Shown: positions 10,400-20,848 of the stretch, one piece after another
Layout of the letters: each line of letters begins with the position of its first letter
Position numbering within the stretch: position 1 is the stretch's first letter
Source of the DNA: Cornus controversa
Taxonomy: Eukaryota > Streptophyta > Magnoliopsida > Cornales > Cornaceae
Direction of reading: 5' to 3'
NCBI GenBank assembly: GCA_026545225.1
Contig: CM048845.1
Span: 34,767,001 to 34,831,000 of the forward strand
DNA length: 64,000 bases
Translations under genes and position numbers: made by a program
The notes under the pieces: generated by a model
Databases searched by the model: none
The model's input: only the letters and a program-made list of their open reading frames with translations
What the model was told of the DNA's origin: nothing

Positions 10400-11800
10400 C
10401 CTCTCTGCTCTTTTTGGTGACTGGTCCTTTCGTTCTCTTCCTCAGCCGAGGCTTTCTGATCATAATCATTAAGCTTATGCCACTGTAAGCTCGATGTGTG
10501 TTCACCGGAACCTGCTCTGAATATCTATTCGTAACAGCTACTCTCATAGCCATTACAAATGACTATTTAAAAGAAATTACTGATTGGGCCTCCATGTTTG
10601 GTCTATATCTTACCTTGGCCCTTACATCTCTTAGGCTTCGTTTGGTTAGATAGAAAAAAATAGCGGAAGCTGAAAACAAAAAAAAAAAGAAAGTGAAGTA
10701 AAAGAAAAGAAAATTAATTTTCTAGTAATGCAATTCGTTAGCATAAAAGTTTTTCAAGAAAGTTGTAGGAAAATACCATTTTATAATTTGTTGCTGTGAA
10801 TGTGTCGACTTTTTATTGAATAAATATGACCCTCGTCTTTATAAACTTAATCTTAACCTTATGAGCTGCATGTTGGATAATCACTTACATGATGACCATC
10901 AAATTGCTCTGCATGATGGCCTTGCAGCCAAAGTCTTATGATTCGGCAAGTAGATTCGGCTACTAAGCTACTAGCACGAAGGACTGGACTTTGCTCAAGG
11001 CCACACCATTGGCAAAAACAAGGCCATGAAAGAAAATCGTTACTTCTTTATTTGATTTATCATATTTCATCAACTTGCCCGTCAATATGAAGGTATGGTT
11101 TTATAAACAATTTCAATTATCACCTTGATCAATATACATCTAGTTACCGTGACCATCTAATACAAATCAAAATAAAATTCTCACACGAAGTCAACTCAAC
11201 GGTTAACGAAAGAAAATTTGATACTGAGAATGGGTAAAGAAAGAGGTGATCTAAGAGTAAATCGCACCGTTGAAAATAAAATAAAAAAATTGAATTCAAC
11301 ACAATCTCAGTAAAAGAGAGAACTTGCTTTAGCCAGCTCTGCAATTCTTTGGAACTAAGTGAAAAAAATGATGAAGACATTGGATAAAATAGGAATGTAA
11401 AATAAAAAGACGTTCCTTTCATGCAAAAATAATATTTTCGCGTGTTTTGTGTGAGAAATTTTTTGGGAGAAAGCAGGGAGTTGCAGAGATCTAAATTTTT
11501 CAGAACAATTCCTTTTCGTGGTATCCAAAGTCGAAACAAAATTAAAAAAATTCTGTATCCTTTCTTTTTTAATTGATTCTATTTAACCAAACAGAGCCTT
11601 AGGGCTTTCACTTTTTCTTGTTTAGGGGCTTCATGTCTGGGCGTCAAAGTTGTTTTCCCATGTTTTGGGCTTATGCCTTGCATTCATTAGTCCATGTTTG
11701 GAGTTGGGCTGTCCAATCTGTTTCGGCCTTGTTAATTCCAGGGCCTCTCGTAAATTTCACTTCTTATATATATACTAACCTTTCGGAAAAAATATAATAA
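10400..11800 (+). pseudogene. LINE 3'-end fragment, split by a Harbinger-type element
   Basis: 10400-10633 and 11602-11800 together resemble the 3' UTR of the LINE at 58700-59008: GTAACAGCTACT..CCATTACAAATG against GTAGCCGTTACAAATAG, repeated GGGCTT/GGCCTT words, GTTTCGGCC at 11723, and an A-rich tail (CTTTCGGAAAAAATAT near 11780). No coding part was identified. The match is patchy, so this is tentative. Confidence 0.35.
10634..11598. mobile_element. Non-autonomous Harbinger/Tourist-type element, 965 bp, TSD TTA
   Basis: The ends are inverted: GGCTTCGTTTGGTTAGATAG at 10634 and, reading back from 11598, GGCTCTGTTTGGTTAAATAG, three mismatches in 20. TTA flanks both ends (10631-10633, 11599-11601). 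A 3-bp TTA target and G-rich ends with GTTTGG fit the PIF/Harbinger superfamily. No transposase was recognised inside; a 131-codon minus-strand frame (11144-11539) has no known motif. Confidence 0.75.
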
Positions 11801-12340
11801 TTACAATAACATACCTTAACTTATTTGACACTCTATCGTAATTTGAAAAAGACATATTTTAACTTAAGTAGGGACCCTATCTTAATTATGGCAAATTTTC
11901 ATTTATAAAAATGATTTTTTGAATATCTTGAAAATTGATTTTGGATGTGAAAAAGATGTGAAAGTGTTGACTAATTTTGCAAAAGTTCATAAAACTCCAA
12001 AAGTTTCGAAGAAGGTGCACTATAATGCATTGAGCAGTTTTTGATAAAATTTCAATATAGTATTGTCATTGGTAGATGTTTTAGGGGCCTATTAGCCATG
12101 CTTTGGTGATGTGACACGAATCTATAACGTGCCTAAAAAAATGTCTATGAATATGACCTTATTGAATAACCTAAACTAACAGTAAGGCAATGGCTACGTA
12201 CGCTAAACTGCAATTTTGTTAAAATCTCCAATTTGAGTTAGAACTTTCATGTTTTGAAAAGGGACATAAAACTTATAATGAAATTTAATCTAAGGTTGAG
12301 GGCTTATTAAAAGCTATGTGGATCTTAGCCTAACAGAGGA
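11801..12340. other. AT-rich stretch, nothing recognised
   Basis: No frame, terminal repeat or shared repeat was seen between the LINE 3'-end fragment and the next LINE relic. Confidence 0.3.
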
Positions 12341-12343
12341 TTG

Positions 12344-13900
12344 GACTCTTGAAGCAAGAATCCAATATGAAGAATTGGTTTCCAGCTAGTGATCAAAACA
12401 TTTATATCTTCCTCAAAAACACTAGCAATAGAACAAAGCAGAGAAGATTTGTGATCATTTCTTTAGATTCTGATCAAACATTTAATGGAGAAAGCTTGAA
12501 GCAAGAAATTTTGGATCACATTCAAAACCTTTTGGGAATTGATCACTCAGTCTACCTAGTTAAGCACTTACTATCTCAGTTTATAAAATAAGTCAGTTCC
12601 TTCCCAATTATTTCCTTCTCTTGAAGCACTTCCCACTAACTTAGAAATTTAGAAATGCTTATTCTATTTGATGAATGACAATAGCCTTGAGCCTGGTGGA
12701 TTCAATTCTTACTCCTTCAAGAAAACATGGCCCATTATGGGTCCTGAAATGACTCAAGGCATTAAGATATTTGACACTTTTCATTGTTCCTCAATAGACA
12801 TGACCAAATTATCCCTCTACAGTAATATTTTGTGTAATAAAATTATAACATCATGCAGTTAAAGTATTACATAAATACAGTAAAACTATTACATTATGCA
12901 CTAAAAGTTTTAGTAAACTACAATGTTTAATGTCTTGTGCAGTAAAATTATAGCATCGTGCAGTTAAAGTATTACATAAATGCAATAAAACTATTACATT
13001 GTGCACTAAAAGTTTTAATAAACTACACTGTTTAATGTTTTGTGTAGTAAAATTGTAACGTCATGCAGTTAAAGTATTACATAAATGCAGTAAAACTATT
13101 ACATTGTACACTAAAAGTTTTAGTAAACTGAAATGTAAAGGGTTTTAAAAACATTTTAGACCTAAATAGTATAAATTGTCTAATTTGTAATTACTTTTTG
13201 AAAAGTTGTCTTCTGATCATATACTATTTAAAAGTTGGTGTATTTGTAATTAGGCTCCCAAAAGTTGTCATAAATTAAATTAACCCAAATTAATTTAATT
13301 TATCTTGATTTGATTCCAGAGGTGACTAATCCATCTTCCATTACTGATTTAAGACCCATAGCCTGCTGTAACCTAATCTGTAAATGCATATATAAGCTCA
13401 TTTCAGAGAAACTGAAACTTGTTTCCCCTTCCACTCATTAATCTATCTCAAAATGCATTCATTCAGGGTAGGAGAATTGTTGTTAACATCTTGCTTGCTC
13501 AAGAATTACTTAAAGACTACCGAAAACATCGCAAGCCTCTAACTAAGCTTTTGCTAGTCTGGAGCTATATATATAAGTTTCTCCAGAGGACCAAATCATG
13601 CATAACCTCTCTAGCTCTCATTTTCAATCTCTATTAATGGTGAGCTCCACGGTTATTTCAATGGTGCTAGTGGAAGTAGGCTGGAGGACCCTCTTTCCCC
13701 CTTAGTACTCTTTGTCCTAGCCTTGGATGTATTGTCCAACATTTTAAACCACTTCATTTCCAACAGCCTTGACTTCAAATTCTATCACAAGTGCTTTGCT
13801 TATGACTTATTATTATTTGCTCATGGAGATGCTCAATCAACTGTAATAATAGGCCTAAAATGGAGCTTAACAATTATGATCAAGGAAGCTCAATCATCAG
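12344..13900 (+). pseudogene. LINE relic 1: reverse transcriptase region, interrupted by a tandem-repeat insert
   Basis: Several frames give plant L1-type RT in order: a linker ending HIQNLLGIDHSVY (12349-12591); SYSFKKTWPIMGPEMTQ (from 12700); VTNPSSITDLRPIACCN (from 13322); LSQNAFIQGRRIVVNILLAQELL (13446-13510, split by a frame change); and, after a deletion of the first catalytic block, GYFNGASGSRLEDPLSPL and CFAYDLLLFAHGDAQS (13650-13840). The active-site FADD has become FAYD. About 500 bases near 12800-13317 are foreign and contain the 105-bp array. Because it has its own active-site region, this is a different LINE from the one at 17295. Confidence 0.85.
12823..13135. repeat. 105-bp tandem repeat, about three copies
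   Basis: GCAGTTAAAGTATTACATAAAT starts at 12855, 12960 and 13065, an exact 105-base period, with GCACTAAAAGTTTT and GTAAACTAC in each unit. It lies inside LINE relic 1 between the PIMGPEMTQ and VTNPSS blocks. The insert boundaries show no clear TIR or TSD, so the carrying element is unidentified. Confidence 0.8.
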
Positions 13901-14525
13901 TTGGTAGAATTACAAATTGCACAAATGATATAATTGATGACTCTCGCTCCTCGACTTAAAACCGACTCACATGTATGTATATATGTACACCGCTTAACAT
14001 CTACCTTCACAACAAAATCGCTTAAACCCTATTGCTCTTCCTCTCTTTCTCTACTTTTTCTTTCATATTCTTCAACAAACCAATTGAATATCACAAAAAA
14101 ATCCTCAAAACTCCTATGTCCAACAAAATCAACATTTTTGACCAAACCCATCCCTCAAAACCAATTCTAGATCAAAACTGTACTACACATTGTGGCTCAT
14201 GAAAGTCATTATCAAGAACTGATGAATCTCCATTACCCACTTGACTCAAACTTCTACTGGGTTATCGACGAGATCAGCTGAAGTGTAAGCATCATTGGAT
14301 ACAAGGCCATGAGTTCTCTTGAACTCTAGTTGCTTTTAAAGGTTTTCAATTGTTCTCGATTCCTAAGATTAGAGTTTTGTTTTTCATGTATTTCCTACAC
14401 TTCCATTCTTTTTTTCTCCCTAAATTTTTCCAATTTCTTCCATGAATTAGTCATTTGAATGAATATTTTCATATGGGAATTATTTGATCCCAGTTTGATT
14501 TTATGCATAAAAAAAAAAAAAAGTA
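13901..14525. other. No gene recognised; A-run at 14509-14522
   Basis: Follows LINE relic 1. The A-run at about 14509-14522 could be the poly(A) tail of a LINE or SINE, but no matching 3' UTR or TSD was found. Frames at 13934-14170 are serine/leucine-rich with no domain. Confidence 0.3.
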
Positions 14526-14534
14526 TAATCAAAT

Positions 14535-14745
14535 GAGAAATGCTAAACATCACAATTTTATTTCACGAATTTTAACTCGAATCTATGTGGCAGGTGTTAA
14601 TGTCATAGGGACTTCGTGTATGGAGGAATCCTACCAATAATAACTTAACATTTAATTTTATCTCCTAAAATAATGGACTCTATCACCTATCACATAGATT
14701 CGAGTTAAAATTCATGATATTTATTCGAGACGTGTAGCATTGCTC
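14535..14745. mobile_element. Fold-back MITE, 211 bp, Mutator-type 9-bp TSD
   Basis: Long imperfect inverted arms: GAGAAATGCTAAAC at the left and GAGCAATGCTACAC read from the right, with an inner ATTTTAACTCGAATCTATGTG on the left and its inverse complement on the right. The arms are about 60 bases each around a short centre. The 9-base TAATCAAAT flanks both sides exactly (14526-14534, 14746-14754). A 9-bp duplication is diagnostic of Mutator-like transposition. No coding capacity. Confidence 0.88.
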
Positions 14746-14754
14746 TAATCAAAT

Positions 14755-15037
14755 TGGTTTGACATCCTTGGTCGGAGAAAAAAATAATAGAAAAAAGAGA
14801 GGAAAGTGCGAGAGGAGAGTATATACCTTACAAAAAAATGGACGTCTGAATTTATTCTTCAAATACCAGTTTTAATGCGAATGAAATTGTGCTATCTTAT
14901 GTGACAAATTAAAGTTATCCACGTCTTGAGTCACAAAAATGTCAGTTTTTTAAGTCGTTGAGCGTAGTACTACCACTCTTTAGTACGTGGATGATTGTCG
15001 TCCATTGCTTCAGTAATATATTTCACACTCGCCGCAT
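14755..15037. other. AT-rich stretch, nothing recognised
   Basis: Short interval between the MITE and the second TRIM family; no frame or repeat stands out. Confidence 0.3.
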
Positions 15038-15769
15038 TATTGGAGAATATATTATTAGAGTAATATATGTGATTGATTTTAGAAAATTTTTATTAATACA
15101 TTTCTCATATTTATCATGTATATTCCTTCACTTATAAATACAGGTGGCTATTGTAAACAAAACTAAGAAAGAATACAATAAAAGTAATGTAGTCCTTTGA
15201 GCTTTGTGTGCCGTAGATGTAGGCTGTAGTGGTCGAACCACGTCATATTCTTATATTTTTCTTGTTTAAATTCTCTCTTCAATTTTATTTTATTTTTTCA
15301 ATATAGTATCAAAGCAGGTTATTATACCATATTCTAGATTCATCTCAGATCTTCGAATCAACCCGTCTCGGATCTTCGGATCAATTCATCTTGGATTTCC
15401 AGATCAACTCGTCTCGGATCTTAGGATCAACTTAACTCGTATCCCCCGAAACTTCGTATTTAGTTTCAAGTTGGACGCTTGAGTTAAAATCTCCGTGTAC
15501 CAACTTGAGGGGGGTGTTGGAGAATATATTATTGGAGTGATTTATGGGATTAATTTTAATAATATTCCATTAATGTATTTTTTATATTTATCACGTATAT
15601 TCTTTCACCTATAAATAGATGTGGTCATTGTAAACAAAACTAAATAATAAAAGTGATTTAACCATTTGGGCTTTGTATGCTGTGGATGTAGGCTGTAGTA
15701 GTCGAACTACGTTATATTCTTATGTTCTTCTTTTTTAATTTCTCTCTTCAATTATATCTTATTTTATCA
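15038..15769 (+). mobile_element. TRIM-like LTR element, second family (TR2)
   Basis: Direct repeats 15038-15300 and 15515-15769 start TATTGGAGAATAT and TGTTGGAGAATAT, contain CTATAAATA-type boxes and GCTGTAGTGGTCGAAC-like blocks, and end TTTTTTCA and TTTTATCA. The 214-base internal part opens with a PBS-like TAGTATCAAAGCAGG (initiator-Met type with changes) and closes with CTTGAGGGGGG as PPT. It has no coding capacity. Inside are about four loose copies of a ~27-base CGTCTCGGATCTTCGGATCAA motif. Flanks CGCAT and ACAAT do not form a clean TSD, so the outer ends may be eroded. Confidence 0.8.
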
Positions 15770-15798
15770 ACAATGTACTTGTTCAGACCATCATATAA

Positions 15799-16855
15799 TT
15801 TGTTAACCTTAAGGTTTCAACCCAAGGTTATTTAGAGAATTTTGATGGTAACAATCTACTGTAGATTTAATAAGTTTACTTGAGTGTGCATTTTACAATA
15901 TATCAAATTATCTCAAGTATCTTAAAAGACTTTGGACTTCAAAGGGGCTTACAAGAAGATTGATGAAGCTCTAGAGTCTTGAAATAAATGCGTCACCTCA
16001 TCATGTTTATCAGGCATAACTAAGCACTTGACCAAGTACCTATTTTTCATGCATTTCAAATTTAAACGGTTGTTTTAAGCATTAAATACCTCCAACTACC
16101 TCCAATAGTTATAAACGGTCATATATTCAATATGAGCTATATATACCCATTGTATTGGAGATTTTGGTTAGTGGAAGAGAGTAAGAGAGAGAGACATACC
16201 TTGTGCATTTTTTTTACACATCTTGTGGGTAAGTTCTACCATGAAGCATTCATTTCATATCATTTGGTAGAAACTTTCTCATAGGAAAGAGGGAAGAGTA
16301 AACTTACATTGAGCCTAATTATGCATATCTATAGTTTATTTTTCATATTTACCTTGAGTTGAGCTTTCTCTTAAATACTTCTTTTATAACTCTAGATTTA
16401 TGAGATTTAATTTGTATATCAATCTTTAAGACATATTCATTGTGCTATAAAATTTCTTCTCAATCATTTGTAAAAGGTTAGTTAAACCCTAGAAGCCTAA
16501 GTGAAAGACTTCACTAGCAAGAGAAAGGAAGAGCTTGTAAGCTCATTTGTAAATGTTTGCTCTCCACCCGAAAGGAGAAGTCATAGTGGATTTGAAAAAA
16601 TCTCAAAAGAAGGATCTTGAGTCATGAAGTAGGAGATTTTGAACTACACTGCATGCTTGTGTTGATTGCCTTTGATTTTCTCTATCCTTATCTCATTAAA
16701 TTTGAGCTTTGTTGATTCTATATATATCTTTATAAATTCTTGCACAAATTTATTGTTTCATTTTTTGTCTTGCATTTTTAATTGGGATAGATTTCTATTG
16801 TTTGCCATATACCCTATTCACCTCCCTCTAAGCTCAATATTTAGGTAACATAGTT
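15799..16855 (+). mobile_element. Probable SIRE-like copia LTR or solo LTR
   Basis: Starts TGTTAACC and could end GGTAACA. Inside are a CTATATATACC promoter box (16138) followed by a GAGAGTAAGAGAGAG run, and near the right end CCTATTCACCTCCCTC, the same style of pyrimidine block (CACCCCCCTCTAGG) that closes the SIRE LTR at 47100. Flanks (ATAAT and TAGTT) do not match, and no second copy lies in the window, so the boundaries are uncertain. Confidence 0.4.
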
Positions 16856-16859
16856 CTCT

Positions 16860-17294
16860 AATTGGCACAAGTCATAAACTCATAAATCCACAAACTGAGC
16901 ACTATACAGAGATATATTCAAGGCTTCAGTTTGATGAAAATAAGCTATTTCAAGATGGAGACAATGACATTGAACCGTATAAAAGTGACTGTTAGGTATT
17001 CTTATTTTAGTTATGTGTTTCTTTGAGCATGTGAATCTTAAAATTGTAAAAGTTCTCATTTCGAGTCATCAAGAACCTAAAGGAAGAGTAATCCCTACTT
17101 CCCAAAATCGCTTGATTTTGGCTAAGAAAAATTGAGTACTTTAGGGATTAGTTTGGTAATTTACATTCTGAGTTTACGTGGGACTCTGACACACTCGCAA
17201 AAAGACTAAACAAAGAAAAAAAATTGAATTCACATCTTAGATCTTTTTAGGATCCAGTAAGAGCATGATCTCATAGGGTTTTTTCTAGGATTTT
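16860..17294. other. No gene recognised
   Basis: Interval between the probable copia LTR and LINE 2. No motif, frame or repeat that I can support. Confidence 0.3.
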
Positions 17295-17541
17295 CCTATG
17301 TTTGGTGTCTCCTACTTTATTTTGTATAAAGGCCTATTTCTTTTTGTTAAGTAAAATAATACTCTTCAAGAACTCCATTACAGATAACCAATCATTTAGA
17401 TTCCACTCGAGATGCAAAATGTTAGGTATTTCACACATAATGTTTGTAGATGACTTGATCCTACTCTCAAAAGGAAACCTAGCCTCAATTCAAATCCTCA
17501 AAAATGTTTTTGGCAATTTTGCATCCCCCTCAAGCCTAACC
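17295..17541 (+). pseudogene. LINE 2, part 1: RT palm with active site
   Basis: The frame from 17302 reads SPTLFCIKAYFFLL, then SHIMFVDDLILLSKGNLASIQ: the FVDDL active-site box of L1-type RT (usually FADDL) with its SKG/RGD follow-on, ending ...SPSSLT at 17541. The next residues, LNPDKCSAF, lie at 47170, on the far side of the SIRE insertion, and the join is in frame once one TAACC target copy is removed. The 5' part of the LINE is absent, as is common after incomplete reverse transcription. This is the oldest layer of the nest. Confidence 0.88.
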
Positions 17542-18879
17542 TGTGATGTATATTTTTGTAATTGGAAATCTTCGGTGTCAAAACCAAACATGATCGGGTT
17601 GTATTCTTTGAGTTATATTCTTATCATTGATCATGTACTTGATGTCTCAGAGTGAGCATGGAGTTCTACACCAACTATGCCAGTGTTCTTTAAAGGATGA
17701 AACTTGAATCTTCAGAAGAAACTATCAATGCTCTGAATAAGGATTCAATCAATTAAAGTTTTGAGATGGTTCTGAGTGTATGAGGACATTGTTGATCACA
17801 TGTAAGAGTCACGTAGTCCAGGTAAAGTGATCAGAACACATATTTCAAGCCAGAAGGTTCCGACCTTGAATAGAGGGGTTTTTAAGCAAAATAGTGAAAT
17901 ATTCAAGGTTGGACCAGTCCAAGTAAAGGCTGGACCGATCCAAGAGGTCTAGGGACATTATGTTTGGACCGACAAAATTCTAGACCAGTCCACACTTCTG
18001 CTCTGGTGAATATTGTTTTGCAAAGTCCTATTTTGACCTGGAATTGACCCAAAACTTTCCTAAAACATCGGGACTTGTTTCCTATTGGTTTTTAACTTAT
18101 TTTTCAAGAAAAATTAGAATTTTTAATCTCTATAAAAATCTCATATGATTTATCTCTCATTGTGCTTTCAACGACACATTCCACAAACCAGAAATTCATA
18201 TTATAAAGAGAGAAAGCATTACGATATTTTTCTAGCAAAATAATTTTTTCTCAAGTTATTTTTTTATATTTTTGAGAGCATACACATATTCACTGAGTGA
18301 TTTAGGACGTCTCTATTTGCTTGATCAACTGTTCGAAGACTGCATTGAAGATTTGTTCGTGATCAAGTTACTGGATTAGTTTCTTCTACAACTGTTCATT
18401 GGTGAGGAAGGAGAAAAAGATTGAGCTAGGAAGGGGACATAATACTTAATTGCTGAGTGTTCGTGTTCTTCTAGTTACCCTTCTGAGAGAATTTTGACAT
18501 TAGCTAGGAATTTGCGCAGTTAGACGAGATAGTCACAATAGTAAGCCTGAGGTGTTCTGCATCAAAGTTCTAGTCAGAGTGGAGTGGGTGTAAGTCTGGG
18601 ACAAAGTCTATTATAATTTACTTCGACGATAGTAGATTTGCTTCTCCGGGGCTACAAAGTTTCACCTGTGGTTTTTTCCTGATCTGGGTTTTTCACATAT
18701 ATCTGGTGCATTCGTTTACTTTACTGCACTTATTTACTTGCTTTGTGAGATTGCTTATATTTTAATTGGACTTAAAATTGGATAATATGAAAGATTAAGA
18801 AAAAAATAAGTAAACTTAATCACCCCTTCTAGGTTTTAAATCTAACTTTTGCAGCCGGTTCCACACCGCGCAACTCATA
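17542..18879 (+). repeat. SIRE 5' LTR
   Basis: Terminal repeat matching 45797-47164. It has a cluster of GGACC(A/G)GTCC-like palindromes (17918-17995), a TATA-like TATAAAAA at 18131, and a closing CACCCCTTCTAGG block. The final CA has become TA at 18878-18879. It differs from the 3' LTR by many substitutions and small indels (roughly a tenth of positions by eye), indicating an old insertion. Confidence 0.9.
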
Positions 18880-18881
18880 AT

Positions 18882-18893
18882 TGGTATTAGAGC
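18882..18893 (+). other. SIRE primer-binding site
   Basis: TGGTATTAGAGC, three bases after the 5' LTR end, matches the initiator-Met tRNA 3'-end complement (TGGTATCAGAGC) with one change. Normal position and type for copia elements. Confidence 0.85.
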
Positions 18894-18966
18894 AGTGTTT
18901 TCTAATATGTGAGTAGTTCCTTGCGAAGTATTTTTAAAATCAAATTTTTTTTTTTCAAAAATTATT

Positions 18967-20663
18967 ATGGAATTTAATATGAAAAAGGGTGGATCAATTC
19001 AGCGAACTCCTTTGTTTAATGGTTTAAATTATACTTTTTGGAAGTCTCACATGAAAGCCTTTCTCAAATCTCAATGTGAGAGAGTTTGGATGGTTATTGA
19101 GAATGGGTATATAATTCCTTCCATTGCCATTGGTACTGGTGATGCAGTTGTGACTGTAGATAAGGATAAAGTAGCATGGTCAACTACTGAGCATGAATAA
19201 GCTAACAATAACAACAAGGGATTATATGTTATATTTAATTCTGTTGTTCCTTTTGAATTTGCTAGAATCTCTGCATGTTCCACTTCGAAAGAAGCATGGG
19301 ATATTTTATAGGTAACTCATGACCACCAAGGTAAGGAAGTCAAAGTTACAAATTCTAGTAACTAAATTTGAAACAATTAGAATGGATGAAGATGAGATAT
19401 TTTCTGATTTTTATTCTAGGCTTAATGATATGGTTCAAAGTAGTGCTACCTTTGGTGAGAAAAATCCATCTTTTAAAGTTATTAGCAAAACATGAGGTCA
19501 GTACCTAATAGGTTCCAAGCCAAGTTGGAAGCCTTAGATGAACTTAAAGATGTTGATTCAATGGAGGTGGCAGAATTAGTTGGATCAATTCAAACTTTTG
19601 AGATGAAATATTCAAAAATTTATAAAACAAAAAAATTGGCTTTAAAAACATCAAAGACTTCCAAGTCTTCAAGTTTGTCAAATATTTTAAATTCTTCAAA
19701 ATCTAAAATTAAAAAGTTGAAAGTTTTGAATATGATTCAGATAATGATGTTGCACTCCTTGCTAGAAAATTTAGAAAGATCCTTAAATATAAAAAAGATA
19801 GAAATCTTAGGAAAGAAAATCCTTCTAAATTTTATAGTCAAAGCTCATCATCTGAAGGTAAGGATAGGAAGGAAAAAGAAGTTGATAACTCTAAAGATTC
19901 TAAAATCACTTGCTGGATATGTGGTGGTAAAGGTCACATATCTACTCAATGTCCAACTCCTAAGAAGAATAACTTTAGTGCAAAGAAAATTTTAAAAGAT
20001 AAAAAGAAAGTATGAAAGTTAATATTTCTGAGTTTGATTCTTCTAGTTTTGATAGTGATTCTTCTATTGAGAATGATGCTTTTACTTTTATTGCTCATAT
20101 TGAAAATGACATTGCTAATGATTCTTATTCTGATGTTGGTGAAATAGAGATGTATACAAATCTCAGTCAAGTTGGGTCTGAAGATTCAGAAGTTGAGCAA
20201 TCAGATGAAGTAGGTGAAAATTGAAAAAGAATCTTTGAAGAAAGAGAATGAAGAGCAATTGAAGTTGATTGAAGATAACAAGCTGATATTCAAAATCTTC
20301 AAAAGTAAGTCAAGTTTCTCAAAAGCGAGGTAAGTCAAGATATTTCTGGTAGAGATACTCTTGTTGCTAGAATTAATTTTCTTGAACCTGAATTGAAAAA
20401 ATATAAGAGAAATTGATTGCATTTACTTCTGGGTAGATTAAGCTTGATAGTATGATTAGTGTTGGTAAGCCTGCAAGAGATAAGACTAGACTAGGTTTTT
20501 TTGGGTCATTATCTAAGGGAAAAAACTATTTTTGTTAAACCCAAGAACTTGAATTTGTCTGCACCCAAACCTAAGCTTCAAGTTAAGTCTTTGCATGCTA
20601 ATGTTGTGTCCACTTTGCTTTATTGTACTTTTTGTAGTAAGAATGGATATCATCAACACTATT
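18967..20663 (+). pseudogene. SIRE-like gag, broken
   Basis: Starts MEFNMKKGG at 18967. The capsid block QRTPLFNGLNYTFWKSHMK and CERVWMVIENGY is typical of SIRE/Maximus gag (PPxFdGxNYxFWK). An in-frame TAA at 19198 (probably a decayed CAA), a TAG near 19307 and frameshifts break it. A CCHC zinc knuckle, CWICGGKGHISTQC, lies at 19911-19952. A second knuckle, starting CTFCSKNG at 20624, is cut at 20663 by the T1 LTR; its last Cys codon is TGC at 34681-34683, after which lysine/asparagine-rich gag continues to 34833. In that knuckle the usual His is Tyr. Gag would package the element RNA. Confidence 0.85.
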
Positions 20664-20848
20664 TGTAATATCCTTAAAATTAAATAGGATTTTTTTTTGT
20701 CTTTATTCTTTTAGGAACCAAAGGTAAACTAGAGTTTTGTGGGGTTAGGAATGTAATTTTAGATGTATGAAAAAAATTTGGAATTGAATAGAAGTGGCAG
20801 ATAAGTATATGTGATATGTGTCCATATTTCTCAAATCCTTTTAGACTT

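Noticed and set aside
15799-16855. Solo LTR with defined ends
   Set aside because: TG and CA can be proposed but the flanks do not match, so it is listed only as probable with soft boundaries.
12344-17541. LINE relics at 12344 and 17295 as one interrupted element
   Set aside because: Both contain their own active-site block (FAYDLLLF and FVDDLILL), so they are two copies.
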